A stretch of 64,000 nucleotides of DNA, from the NCBI RefSeq assembly GCF_000276665.1, contig NW_004955416.1, positions 5,548,845 to 5,612,844 of the forward strand. The letters run 5' to 3'. Position 1 is the stretch's first letter, and each line of letters begins with the position of its first letter. Positions 48,026 through 60,362 of this stretch are shown in pieces. The translations under genes and the position numbers were made by a program. The notes beneath the pieces were generated by a model. It did not search any database. It worked only from the letters and a program-made list of their open reading frames with translations, and was not told the origin of the DNA. The DNA comes from Chinchilla lanigera. Its lineage: Eukaryota; Chordata; Mammalia; Rodentia; Chinchillidae.

Positions 48026-50359
48026 GATGGGAAGCTCTGTCACTGGTGGAAAGAATGAGGGTGGGGTGGTTAAAAAAGGACAAAGTAGCAAACTTGAAAC
48101 AATTGAAAAGCAATATACCGAAATGGATCAGTTCCACCATGGCTCTTTATAGACCAGTTATTCCTAAGGAAGGCCTGTGGGTACACTAAAGAGAAACAAC
48201 AACAGCTGTAGCAGAAGACACATTTCCTCACCCCATGCCCCAAATTTCAAATTCAGACCATCTGAGGAGGGGAAGAGTAAGTATTTAGAAATTCTCTGGA
48301 GATTTTGTTTTGCAGTCAAATTTTGAACCATCACGATAGACTCCACATGCAGTTAGGATTTCTGGAGTTCTGAATTTATCAGGTCAGCCCTGGGTAAAAG
48401 GTTGAATGAAAATCAAAACTGGACTTTAGAATGTGCATGACAGAGAGAAAAAAATTGGGGACCATTTTAGGTGGTACTGGGGAAAGCAGAGGCAGGGTAT
48501 TTGGATTCTCTGTTGACTGGGGTGAGGAGTTAGGGGAGCAAATAATGAGGTCCATTGAAATAAGAGCAGTAGGTCCAAGGCTGAGGGCACTGGAGCAGAG
48601 ATTTGTGCTTAACTTGTTCATTTGCACTTGGAGATTCAGCCTTGTCTTGGCTCATTTTGCAACAGTCTTCTAGGGGTGGGTGGAGTAGCATTCCTGCTGT
48701 CCTGGGTTGTAAAACTAGTGGGCTCTGGTTAGTTCTGAGAATGTCTCATGTCTCTTCCTAGTCTCCAATGTCAATGCCATAAAGCAAAGCCAACTGAAAA
48801 CAAGAGGAGAGGATGAACTGATACCTCATTCTTGCAGGAAAGTTCTGGATGGGCTGATTGAATCAAGTTACCTGGAAAAGCCAGTTTGGTCTAGGCTAAG
48901 CCCAACCTTGGGCTCTTTACAGTCTCCAGGAAATCAGCTGTTCCGCTGATTCACCATTCAGGCTTGTGGTCCTGACATCTTCTTTATAAGAAAAGTTTAC
49001 CAAGGACAGAGGAGTCTTCACTTAGGAAGGTTTCCAGGAAATTATGAAGGCTTTAACAGAAAAACTTGTTGTGTCTTGTGATACATGACTTCATGCTGAA
49101 CTAAGGGTTGTTACCTCCCTCCCTTCCAAGAACTGGCAGAAACTAGGAACTGATCTGATGCAGTTTGTATTTTCTAAATTCCACCTCACCCCTCAACCTT
49201 GCATTCCTGCAACAATGCAAGACCTGTTCTTCTCTATGCCTGCCAAAAGCCTGGCCATGACGCATTGACTTTCTCTTGCCAGGCCTTCTGATCCTGCATC
49301 CTTTGAGATCAATCTCAGGGACTGACAAATTGGATATATTTACAGTCAATATAACAAAAGTTAGAGCTGTGCTATAGTTCTGGGGTTCTGATTACTCCCT
49401 AAATAAAAACGTTTCGGGCCCAGGGACAAAATAAACTGGAATTTCTTATTTCTTCTTCCATTTACAACTAGCTCAACACAAAGTTCTTAGAGACATCTTG
49501 CCATAGCAGTTCTGTTGTGAGAATTTCTTTGTGACCCAGAGGATAAGAAGACATATTCTTTGGGGAGAAGGGCCTCTGTAGGCCTACACAGTGCCCTTGG
49601 GTCATACTTTGGAGGAGACTGTTGCTGTCAGTGACTTTGATGCATGATATTTGTCAGCATTAACAAATTCAGAGTCAGAAACTTCCCCAAGTCCAATGGT
49701 TGGGCATGATTTGCCTTATTTTCATTATTCTTCTGTCTCCCTACTAGGAAGTGCAACAAAACAGTCATCTCATAACCTAGAGCCTCAGTGAACCAGATCC
49801 TCTTACTAGACATGAAGGCAATAAAATTAGCTGCACAAGTCTTTCCCCTTCTGTGCACGCACAGATCTGGGGCCATTGCTGGGGAGCCCTGGGCTCGGTG
49901 TGCACTAGGGTGACTTGGGAGAAGGACAGGCCCCTTTGGGGAGTGTCACTTTCTCAGGAAGCATAAAAGAGCCTCAAAGCAGACTTCCAGGGTTTCCGTC
50001 AGGCCTTCTGAGGAAGCTGAGTCCCTGACTACAAGCTCATGTGAGTGAGACAGGTGGAGTTCCCCAGAAGTACATGTGGCAGCTTTCAGAAGTGTGATGG
50101 ATTCTGTGAGAGGGAAAACTGGTGAATCATGGCCTCCATGTGAAATAGTTGAGAACTCACTGAGCTGTTTAAGGGGCTGTGCTTCTGTAGGGCTCAGCAC
50201 AAATCCACAAGTAACCTCAGTGCTTGTTCCCTTCAGCACTGTGAAGTTGAGGAAGGCCTTGTTTGTTTCATTCACCATCACCCTCCCAGTGCCTTTCAAA
50301 CAGTTCTTAGTGAACATGTGATGAATAAATGAACTGATTGCCTCCATGAGTCTCTATGG
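48024..50359. other. Flanking DNA without a gene
   Basis: Nothing recognised beyond short chance frames. Confidence 0.4.
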
Positions 50360-50720
50360 CACTAGACCAGAGATAGGATTGGACTAAGATATGGGTGCTG
50401 TCCTTGAAGAGTTTTTAGCTGTCGGGTAAGGCAAATAGGTGGGGAAAATGACACCACTACAAAATGTAGTAAAAAATATGTAAATGTATTTGTGGAGCTC
50501 TGAAGAGGGAGCTAATTTTTCTGGAAGTTACAGGTGCAGGACAGCTTTAGGTAGGGTTTTATTGAGGAAGAAAACTTCATGGGGGCTTGTGAAAAATTCA
50601 GAGATATTAACCCAATCAGAAAGAGCTAGAAAGACTTCATTCAACAGAGGAGTGGAAGACAAGCTTGGATTTTTAAGGATGTAATGGAAGGATAAAAATG
50701 GAAAGGACAACACAAACCTT
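50360..50720 (+). mobile_element. L2 3' end remnant
   Basis: GTGCTGTCCTTGAAGAGTTT, the AGCTGTCGGGTAAGGCAAAT block, AATGTAGTAAAAAATATG and AGCTCTGAAGAGGGAGCTAA follow the L2/MIR3 3' region. Diverged. Confidence 0.5.
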
Positions 50721-51269
50721 TGTATCTCTGCAGAACTTACTGTATAAAGGTGGAGTGTCAGGGTGGGTTCCTGTGAGAGACCATAAGGAGCAGGATACAG
50801 CAGTGGGACTGTTTGACTGAGGCACTGAAGTGATGATTATCCACTCAGAGGACTGTGGGAAAAACATACCAACTGCACACCTTCCACGGGCTTTCAGAAG
50901 AGACAACCAGGAGGATGCCTGCATGTCTCTTAGCACCTTAGCTGGATTGATGATTTTTAGGACAAGGCCACCGGCCATTCTGTCCCATTTCCTGTGGACT
51001 AGATGAAGATCTGCATGAGGGAGATGAGGTGGGGGGCATCTTGGGACAGCACAGATCTCTTCTTGAGAGAGGAGGCAGAACTCTATACAATAGGGCCAGA
51101 AGGACATTGCCTGAAGTACAGGGGATGAAGAAGGTGTTGTAAGAGGCCACCCACCAAGAACAGCAGAGTATTCACCAAGTCAGCAGGGACTGTGGGAGAG
51201 ATGGGCTTATCAGGCGAGCCCTGAAGAGCCACCAAAATGATACATGAGAGCAGTCAAAGCAGAAAGACG

Positions 51270-51490
51270 GTGGTAGGACAGTGCTTGCCAGGAACTGGGG
51301 GTGGGGAATAGGGAGTTACTGTTTAATGGGTTTAGAGTTTTGTCTTATAAGGTGAAAAGAGTTCTGCATACAGATGATGGTGATATCTGCACAGCATTAT
51401 AAATCCATTTAATACCCCAAACTATATACTTACAAATGGTTAAAATGATAAGCTTTATATGTGTTTTAGCACAATAAAAATTTAGAAAAA
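51270..51490 (+). mobile_element. L1M-type 3' UTR remnant
   Basis: TGCCAGGAACTGGGGGTGGG, GGGAGTTACTGTTTAATGGG, TATAAGGTGAAAAGAGTTCT, GATGGTGATATCTGCACAGC and CAAATGGTTAAAATGATAAG, then GTGTTTTAGCACAATAAAAA, in the order of old L1M tails. Confidence 0.85.
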
Positions 51491-51807
51491 GGTGTTCCAT
51501 GACAGAAAGAGTTTCCCTATACAGGGACACCAGTGTTCCTTTATATGCCAAGGTCCAAAGAGCGCAAAACCTTTCAAGCAGTTAGGTACTCACCATCTCT
51601 TTCCTCTCCTACCTCCTTACCTCTAGCACCCTTAGCTGTGCTTGTGAGGGAGTGGCAAACACTGTGACCCCTGGCAGCCATGCTCACATCTACACCTCCT
51701 CCCAACCTGTGCTCCAGCCAGAGGCAGGCCTAAGGCGAGGATCCAAAGCTGAGTCAAGTTCAGCCTCTTGATTATTACATGGGTCTGGACACCATTGCAA
51801 CAGAAAT

Positions 51808-51875
51808 AAGAATGTCTTGTGGCTTCAATTAAGTCTAATACAAGAATGTCTTGTGGCTTAAATTAAGTCTAGTAC
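51808..51875. repeat. 34-bp tandem duplication
   Basis: Two abutting units, 51808-51841 and 51842-51875, both starting AAGAATGTCTTGTGGCTT, differ at two positions. Confidence 0.93.
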
Positions 51876-52071
51876 TCTCCTATTACCCAGGAGTAGGTAG
51901 AAAACCTACAAAGTCTGCCACAGGGACAGGGACATTTACCTACTGTACTTAAGGGACAACAGGAGACAAGAGCAGTGAGTGCTCAATAAAACTTCTTACC
52001 AACTAATGTCAATAAGGTTTTATTGTTCTAGGACTTCCTATACAAAGACATAGAAGTTACAAGAGCACCCC

Positions 52072-53453
52072 TTCATCTGTTGATCCATTTACTCATTTAT
52101 TCCATATTTATTGAGATCCTCCATGTATCTGACACTGGAAGCTGGTAGCAAGTGACTGGGCAATGGAAATCATGGTTTGGGTTGCTATAATCTATCTAAG
52201 GGCTAACAAGGGCTTATAGGGTAACATCACTGGCCTCATGGCATTCTTAATGGAATATTGTATCTAGGAAGTCTCACCCTGTGGGAGACAACCGAAGGCA
52301 AATGACTCTTTTTTCCAAAAAATCTCCATAGAAGATCCACGGGATCTTACATTGTTTTAAATCTCTTATGAGTGAGGTTACAACCCTACCTTGGAGTTGG
52401 ACTAAAAATATTTAAATTGCAATGTATAAGTACAATAGATAAGAACCTCTCTGAAATATCCTCATTGAAGGATATGATGGATCAGCTCATGAATACATAC
52501 TTTCCTCCTTAGAGTGATTTCTTCTATCCTGAAGAGGTTATAAACCCAAAATCTACATTTTTTTTTCAGTTTCCTGGCAGCTAAGCATACTGAGGTAATA
52601 CCAGTTTGACCAATCACAGGCATTCATTCACACGTTCTGGAAGACAAATGGGGTGGGACCACACTTGGTGGCAAGGTGTACAGGGAGCCATTTGGCCCTT
52701 TTGCAGCAGCGCTACCAAAGGTTCCGGTTTGTTCACTCCTTTGATGGGTGGTGAGAGACACAGTGTGGGGAAAAGCTTCATATCATCACAAGTGGGTGTG
52801 GCCTGAGGTGGCAACAGCAGAGGGTTCCAGATCTCAGCAGCTTCCTGGTGGGCTGGAACGAGTGACTTCCTGTTGTAGGACAGGAAATGGTTGTCTTGAT
52901 GGCCCCATTCTGCAGTGTGCTTGAGTCTTTTCTGTCAGCTCAACCTAGAGTCTGTTTTTTTAACCCTCCATGTAATTTCTCTGGCCACTTAATGCCTTGA
53001 AATAAATCCCTTTTTTCCTTTCCAGTTAGAAAGGATTCTGTCCTCTATCACTGAATCCCAATGGATAGAGAAAATATGGAAAATAAAATGAGAGTTAGTG
53101 TGACTGAGAGCTAGGCATGACGGTATACACCTATAATCCCAGCTACTCGAGAGACTGGGGATTACAAGTTCCAGCCCAACTTGAGCAATGAAGTGACTTA
53201 GCAAGGCCCTGTCTCCAAAAGTAAAAAGGGCTGGAGAGGTAACTCAGTGCAAAGGCTCTAGGTTCAATCCTTAGTACCATGCAAAAGAAAAACAGAATTA
53301 GTGTGTCTGAGTATCTAAAGCTAGTAAGAGCTATTTGACCTGAGGGTGTGGGAAGCATTCATCTGTTGACGCACTTACTCATTTATTCCATATTAATTGA
53401 GATCCTCCATGTATCCGACAGGGGGAGCAGGTAGCAAGTTACTGGGGGAGTGG
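52072..53453. repeat. Local direct duplication of ~95 bp, two copies 1.29 kb apart
   Basis: Copies at 52072-52166 and 53358-53453 share TTCATCTGTTGA, TTACTCATTTATTCCATATT, ATTGAGATCCTCCATGTATC and GGTAGCAAGT. They have about 12-13 differences. Both contain L2-like text (TTTATTGAGATCCTCCATGT). The shared private tail shows copying of one fragment rather than two independent L2 remnants. The 1.2 kb between them holds the SINE at 53109-53293. Confidence 0.78.
53109..53293 (+). mobile_element. B1-ID dimeric SINE with 18-bp target duplication
   Basis: AGAGTTAGTGTGACTGAG (53091-53108) and AGAATTAGTGTGTCTGAG (53294-53311) flank AGCTAGGCATGACGGTATAC, CTATAATCCCAGCTACTCG and GGGCTGGAGAGGTAACTCAG. The ID half ends GGTTCAATCCTTAGTACC. 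Confidence 0.92.
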
Positions 53454-54262
53454 ACCACTGAGATCCTTATAGTGCTCAAGGTCTAGTGGGTTATTCCTCT
53501 TTCTTTTCCATTCTTTCTCTATCTGGCGAGACCTTTGGCTTCTAATTCTTCTCATTTATTTACCAAACAGTTGAGTGGTTTGCTGAGACAGGGGAGGGTT
53601 CTGGTTCCTCCTTCTTTGTGGAGCTTTTCCTGCTCGCCCATCCTTGGCGCTCCTGCACAAGGGGGATGGGGGCTCAGTAACGCAGCTCAGTCATTCCAAC
53701 ATGTCATGTCCCCTAGCTAGCCTGTGGATTCTCAGGGTGGATGGTGCCTGTCTCAGACACTGGAATATCCTTCTTATGGGTGTGGACCTAACAGGTGTGC
53801 TGCATGCTAAAGTGAAATGCGTATCCCTGTGTGGGAACATGGGCAAGGAAAGGAAGCTCTGGCCTTCAGTTCCAATGCATTCCTGTGCCTCTGGCTGGTT
53901 CAGTGAATATTGGCCTTTCTTCATGGTAGGGTCAAAAGTGAAGCACAAGAGGAAAGAATCCAATCTTAGTTTCTACAGTTTTTTTAACTACAAAATTGGA
54001 GGCCTGGGTCTATAACCTGTGACACTGGTCTGTTCTATGACTCCAGGTTTCTGTGTCTGGGGACATGCGGCCAGGTGCTCTGCCGGCCCATCTGTTGCAC
54101 AGTGGATTCGGGTGACATGGGACCGGTCTGCCCCTTATTGTTGCATGAATATCTCCCACAACTGCTTGCTTGGTTCTGAGGAAGGAGAGGCTCTTTTGCC
54201 TACAGTAAAACAAAAACAACATGTGTGCTCAGGTTTGAAGGATAATTAAAAGGAGGAACCAA
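53454..54262. other. Flanking DNA without a gene
   Basis: No exon or repeat recognised. Confidence 0.4.
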
Positions 54263-54440
54263 CGCTTACTCAGTACCTACGATGCTTATTGGTTTTAAAA
54301 TTTATCTCTATGGCTCTGTAGGGTGGATATTATGATCCCTAAGCTTAAAGATGGGAAAATGAGACTCAGTGGCTGAAAACAACTTACCATAGGCCACACA
54401 GCTAATGAATCACAGGGTGTGGAGTTAAAGTTAAGTGTCC
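54263..54440 (+). mobile_element. MIR, second half
   Basis: CTTACTCAGTACCTACGATG, GGGTGGATATTATGATCCCT, AAGATGGGAAAATGAGACTC and CATAGGCCACACAGCTAATG are clear MIR landmarks. Confidence 0.85.
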
Positions 54441-57400
54441 AGGCACCTGGCCTGCTCATCTAACCTCTGTTATTCCTGGGAGAAGGAGTAAAGATACAGA
54501 ACTACAGATGTGTGGAGAATGGGAAATGGCTCAGGCAGCGGGGGACAGGAGAGGGTGTTAAAGGGGGATGAATGGTAGGAGACCCCGCTGATACAGACAG
54601 GCCTGACCACCAACCAGTGACACTGGACTCGATGCAATTGTATGCACTAGGAAACCACAAGCAGATTTGAGAATAGATAAGACACCCAGTGAAGTCAGAC
54701 ATTGTAAAGGTTAATTTGGCCTAAGAGTGAAGGACGCATTGAGCAAGGAGAGCTTGAGGCCCACTTAGAAACCTGAGAGAAATAGCCTTCCTCCCAGCAG
54801 TCATTCAACGCAATGGTTCTCTTTGTGAATCACTGTGAAAAAGTCACAGCAATGTGATAGGCATGGTTCCTGACCTCCATGTGCTTGTGACCTCCTGGAA
54901 GAGATAACTAACCGTAAGAACTGCCAGAACATGTGGTCTTGCAGATGTAAGTTCTTGGGATGTGCAGCTAAATCCCTACCTTTGTAGAATTCTCCTCAGA
55001 GTAAACCCTACTAGCCTTAAAAAGGTCAGAAGTCAGTATTTAAATCCCTCTCTGTGTTAATAACTGGAATTCCTTCCTTTCTATTTGCTTGGATGTCTGA
55101 AAATTTATTTGTAAGAACTAAACTTGAGTCAAGGTGTCAGTGGTGGCTGTTCAGGTTGGTTTGGGGCTGTAGTGCAGAGATGGTGACTGGTAGAGCTTTT
55201 CCTTCCTCACATCTCTACCTGGAATGAAGTGTTCTCTTTATGGTCTCAAGACTTTCTCTTTTCCACTGAGGCCAGGACTTCTAAAATCTCCAGGTAAGTA
55301 TGGACTTCAAATCACTGTGCCTCCAGAAATACCAAAGGGCTTCTTTCTGTTTTGGCTTAACTACATGCTGTTTATTGCCTTACTTTACAGGTGAGACACA
55401 CGCTACAGACTGACCCAATGTTCAGTCATCCATTGACAGTTTAAGCATCAGTTCTTGGCTGTTTTAATAACAGTTTCAAAAAGGGACATGCCTAATTTTT
55501 AAATAGATCTTCTTCAAACTGGACACAGAGGCAATAGATACACTGACGTATTGTGTTTTTCTCACTGTTTTCCTTTTCATTTTTCTTCTTTTATTTTTTC
55601 TTTTGCATCTTTTCATTTTGCACATGCAGACCATGTCTAAGACTGTTATGAGAGGAGGTGCAGGAGGCAGAGTCATATATTTATTCATAAACATTTTATC
55701 AAATGACCTATACCATGCGTTCCCCGTGGATCTTCCCTGGGGCAGTTTTATAATGGGCCCCTTTCTGTCCTCTTCTTCCTGCTCTAGCATCTTCTCTGTC
55801 CCTTCAGGCCCCTGCCCCGGTAGGCTGGTGCCCATGCCATTAACTCTGAGAGGCTGTAGGCTGCTCTTCCTTTTGATTTTGGAAGTCTCCTTCTCTTCCC
55901 AGCAACCACCTACATCCCACACAACAGCTGTCAGGGAGAAAACCCCACAGAGAAAGAACCCTGAAACCCAGAGGAGCTCCATACTAAAAATAGCCAGCAG
56001 ATCTCTGCAGGCCTCTGTAGCCCGGCTGTTGCCCTTGTGGTTGACTTTTCCTTGAGAGAGCTGCTTGTGACCCTGAGGGAACCCTTGTGCTGGCCCTGGT
56101 TTGGCTGATTTTATCATTGTCTGCCTGAATGCCTTTAAATATTTACACAGTCCACACAGTGCAAGGTGCGATGTGGCGTTTGCTCATGCGCGGAGACCAA
56201 AATCCTCAGAATTACAGCATAATAAAGTGTGTGAGGGAAAGGCTCCAGGGATCAGAAGAGTGAAGTTCTGGTCCCACCTCTGCTACTTTGCCTGCCTCTA
56301 CACGTTTTAACAGAGGGCTGTAGATGAGTTTGTGCTTCCACTTGGGCATTCTGTGATTCTGACCCCAACTCTTCCTTTCTAATGTTCTCTGATCACTCTT
56401 CTTTTCGTTAACCCTTTTCCCTTCTCCCCATTACTCCTCTCTCTTCCTCCCATTTCTCTCTCTCTCTCTCTGTCTTTTTGTCTCTCTCTGTCTCTCTGTC
56501 TGTCTCTGTCTCTCTGTCTCTCTGTCTCTCTGTCTCTCTCCCTTTCTTCCTCTCTCCTACTTTACAAGTAACAGCTTCTGGAACGCAGTACCTCAAACTT
56601 GACTGCTACCCCGAGGAAGAAGGAAGAAGGGAAAGAAAGCCATTCTTTCCATTGTTAATGAACCCCAGGAGAAACTGTCCCGTGCCTCTTACCAGCCCAT
56701 GAACAACGGGGCATTAAAGCTGAGGCCCTAAACTGCCTGTTTTCCTCTTAACTGCAGAAAAAGCTTTTGTGGCAAAAACAAGACAAAATATGTTTCGTGT
56801 GGCAGGATCTTTCTGTTCTCCTGGCTTTTCTCCTTGTCATACAGTTAAGCTGGGCTGTTAGAAGTTCTACCCAACAGAGTAGAAAGTAATTAACTTGTAA
56901 TTTATGGGTCATTTGTTATACTCTTAATTGGTTAGAGCACCTTGCTCAAAACCGCATTAATCCGGAGATGTTTGAGGGCCCTTGGCAGAGGTGTGGCACG
57001 TAGCAGGTACATGCAAATGGTTTATTTTAAAAGAGTCAGTGATGTACAAAGTTATACCTGTTGCAACTTTCTCTGAGGCATAACTTATTTATAGTGATTG
57101 TATTAACAAAAACAACAAAATCAAACCTGGAGACAGCTCTTGGCAAGCAGTTTTTATTTGATTTTGAAATTTACCTGAAACTAGAAAAGTAAGAAAATGG
57201 AATCTGTTACATAGCCAATAAATCAGTTATTGAAAAGAATGTACATGGATGAGAAAACTGCACTTGCAGTGCCACCCCTGTGGCTGGCAAAAATCAGAAG
57301 TCACAAAATGCAGAAACCTCAGAGGAGATAAAAGTAATATCTGCAAAATAGGGAACACAGACTTTGTGACTTCACACAGTGATGGTTCTAAAGTAGCTAT

Positions 57401-57500
57401 GGGATTGAGGTGGGCACAACTCAAGTATCTCTAGAATTTTGGGTTCAAGTGGGTAGAAAGGATCATATATCAACTTCTTCCTTCCAGTCAAAATATTTCC
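54441..57500. other. Flanking DNA, unassigned open frame, pyrimidine repeat
   Basis: The longest gap-free frame of the window is here (55476-56117, minus, 213 codons). It has a hydrophobic stretch near residues 45-66 and a basic Lys/Arg-rich C-terminal part, but no recognised domain, and an overlapping 150-codon frame runs on the other strand. I would not call it a gene. A (TCTCTG)n/(TC)n tract lies at 56455-56545. No other element is named. Confidence 0.4.
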
Positions 57501-57568
57501 AACATGAACAAAGATAGTTATATATATATATATACATATACAAAATTTTTTGTTTTGTTCTTGTTTGT

Positions 57569-57733
57569 GGTACCGGGGATTGAACTCAGGGCCTTGGGCA
57601 TGCTAGGCAAGCACTCTGCCACTGAGCCACATCTCCAGTCCAGTTTTTTGTTTCTCTGTAGTGCTGCTAATCAAACCCAGGAGGGCCTGACTCATGCTGG
57701 GCAAGTGCTCCACCACGGGTCTACACTGCAGAC
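57569..57733 (-). mobile_element. Two adjacent ID-type SINE units (antisense)
   Basis: Unit 1 (57569-57641): GGTACCGGGGATTGAACTC, GGGCATGCTAGGCAAGCAC, GAGCCACATCTCCAGTCC. Unit 2 (57660-57733): GTAGTGCTGCTAATCAAACC, CATGCTGGGCAAGTGCTCC, GTCTACACTGCAGACC. Both face the same way, separated by an 18-base T-rich linker. Unit 2 is more diverged. Confidence 0.85.
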
Positions 57734-58254
57734 CAGTAGTTAATATTAATTGGCTGGTGTTAGTTGCTGCCACAGTTGCCTGTGATGTTAGACCATCTTC
57801 TGCTATAGTACCCACAGACCAGACCTAGATATGACCAATTTGGGTTTCAAGTCAGGACACCGCAAGATAAACAAAGGAAACGAAGTGTTTCATAATCACA
57901 TTGTTTCTCAATAAAAAAAGGAAGTATAGGAGAGTTTTATACTAATTCCCAGTGCCTAAACCCAATAAAGTCAAAGCAAGGCCTGAGGCAATCTTCTACT
58001 CTGTAAAGGCCTGGATTAAGATACGAATTTCTTCAAGTGTGACGTCAGGAACAGGGAGGAAATCACACTTGCCTGTTGGTAAGAGGGAGAGAGGACAGCA
58101 ATGCCTGGGGCCATTTTCTCCCACCCAGCCGCTTCCTAACTAGCCTCTTGCTCCTGCTCTTCTCTCTCTACAATCTCATTCTCACCCACTGTCTTATGAA
58201 GATGCAAGTTAAGTGTGTGAGCTCATACATTCAGCTGTCCCGTGTTTTCCCACT
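57734..58254. other. Flanking DNA without a gene
   Basis: Nothing recognised. Confidence 0.4.
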
Positions 58255-58745
58255 GCAGATAGGGTGCAATGTGCTATGCATCCCATGGCTCACAGCGTCC
58301 TCTGAGGCCTGCCCCGCACCACTCCAGCTTCATCTCTGGCTGTCCTCCGCCTGTCCCTCGAGCATGTAGAGCAACTCTTTGCCTTGGTTTTTTTGAACTG
58401 AAGCCCTCAGCCACTCTGACCTCAGTGCTTCAAATGGCTGCCTCCTCATCCTCTGATTTCAGGTGACAACCCCCCATCCCCACCCCATGAGGCCTTCCTG
58501 GATCTTCCCCTTTAAATTAACTTAGAAAGTCACTCACAATCACATTGTCCTCTTTCATTTTCTTCATAGCCCTTATAACATTCTAAAGTTACTATTATTT
58601 TTATTTAATAGTATAGTAGTTTAGTATCCACATGGTAGGAAACCATGGAAAACATGATCTTGTAACTGTATCTATCTCTGTTTAACTGTTATATTTGCAG
58701 TGTGAAATAGTTCCTGGTGCATAAGTTTTGAATGAATGTACGTGG
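58255..58745 (+). mobile_element. L2 remnant, long
   Basis: CCGCACCACTCCAGCTTCAT, the GAGGCCTTCCTGGATCTTCC block, ATTTTCTTCATAGCCCTTAT and TAACATTCTAAAGTTACTAT follow L2 in sense. GTTCCTGGTGCATAAGTTTT and GAATGAATG near 58730 complete the order. Confidence 0.72.
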
Positions 58746-59470
58746 TCGGTATTGATAAATGATGAGACCCATCCCACCTCCCCGCCTCTTGCACGGACAT
58801 AGTCCGTAGACAGGCCATAGGTTTCCTTTATATAGTATGTTGAAGCACCTGTTTACCTTAGAAGAAGAACGAGCCCAGGACACATACTAGAACACTTTTC
58901 AGGAGCTTAGAGTTTAGGTATGGCCCATGCACAGTGTCTAATATCACCAAAAAGGAGAAATATGGTAGATAGCATCGAAAGACCACCACCACCAATTCCT
59001 TTCCTCTGTTCTAGGTATGCCACTTCACTTAGCTACAGCAGAGACCATTTTCCCCTCTTGAATCTAACTGATCTTTGTTTTGACAGTAAATAGAATGGAA
59101 CAGAAGTGATATTATAGGACTCCCAAGCCATGTGAAAATTTTCACTATTTTGGAAGCCAGCTGCCATGTAAGCATCCAGTACCCTGAAAATGCTGTGCTG
59201 AGAAACCCAAGCTGCCTGTGGACAGGAGACCCATGGAGGAGCACGAGGCTCCAGACAGGAGTGACAGGTAAACAGTCTGGCCATGAAGGTAGCCTAGCAA
59301 TTGACCCAGCCCAGGCCACTTGAAGCAGAAGAACCTACCAACTGAGAGCCAACTCATACTACAAAATCACGAGCTATAGCTTAAGTGTTTCAATACACAG
59401 TAAGTTATGGGATGCTTTTTTATGCAGCAGATATCAAATGTTAGGGCCATGGCTGCTGTGGTTGAATTTT
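58746..59470. other. Flanking DNA without a gene
   Basis: Nothing recognised; the short frames at 59029-59357 overlap on both strands. Confidence 0.4.
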
Positions 59471-59474
59471 GTCT

Positions 59475-59640
59475 CCCCAGGTCCTGAGGCCTGAAGAAAT
59501 TTTGGATGTCTGAAGATTTAACTTGCATATAAAAATCATCAGAGCATGCCGTTAGGAGGCAGGTTCTGATTCTGTAGTTCTAGAGTGGAGCTGAGCTTCT
59601 GCATTTCTCACAATCTCCCGAGTAATCCTTAGGCTGATGA
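59475..59640. mobile_element. MER5-type hAT-Charlie remnant
   Basis: TATAAAAATCATCAGAGCAT, CAGGTTCTGATTCTGTAGTT, GTGGAGCTGAGCTTCTGCAT and CTCACAATCTCCCGAGTAAT follow the common MER5 order. Confidence 0.65.
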
Positions 59641-60194
59641 CAAAGGGTAGAGACTACACTCTGAGTAGGAAGGCCAATTCCAGTGTCCGGGAAGTTTTAA
59701 ACTTAAATCATCTCAGAAAACCCCAGTCTTGCCCCAAGTATATTTAGGGAAAGACTAGTTTGAGAAAGTATACTGCGCAAATAAGTTGGGTAATATCACC
59801 TACTATATTATAGTATTAGAGACAACATATTAGCTAATTAAGAGTTCTCAGAGCTCATGATGTAACCCATTTAACTATGTAGCACACGATTTCCCAAGAG
59901 TATTTGATTATACCCATTCCTATTCCATCTCAAGGAACTGGTGTTCTGTGGACACACCTGGAAAAACACAAGTCACTCTCCCCTAGAATTTAGCAAGTTC
60001 TCATTGCCTCTCAATAGTGAGTACTAACGTCACAGCTTTGCAATGCAGAAGTTTTTCTTTCTTTCTTATGTGTAACCAAATTCTTGTTGGTAGGCAAAAC
60101 ATTTCTATTCATTTCTAATAGAGATGCACAGTGGTCCCCTGCTTTAACTTAGTGCTTTGTTGCCCTTTTCCCAGCCTTGTTTCTTAACCAGCTG

Positions 60195-60362
60195 GTTGAC
60201 CTTGCTCTGGCTGCTTGATGTCTCTAGGTATAAATATCTGAATTTGTAAAGTGGAGGTACTTCTAGTATCGGGATGAGCTGTCAATGAATCTGTCTATAT
60301 GAACTGCTCAGCATACGGCCTGCAAGTCCTAACCACTCAGTAAATGTTCGTTCTCCTCATCA
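60195..60362 (+). mobile_element. MIR remnant
   Basis: ATCTGAATTTGTAAAGTGGA, GGTACTTCTAGTATCGGGAT, ACTGCTCAGCATACGGCCTG and CCACTCAGTAAATGTTCGTT match the MIR 3' half. Confidence 0.65.

Noticed and set aside
47838..48152. Cys/Val-rich and His/Thr-rich open frames
   Set aside because: They are translations of the TG microsatellite, not genes.
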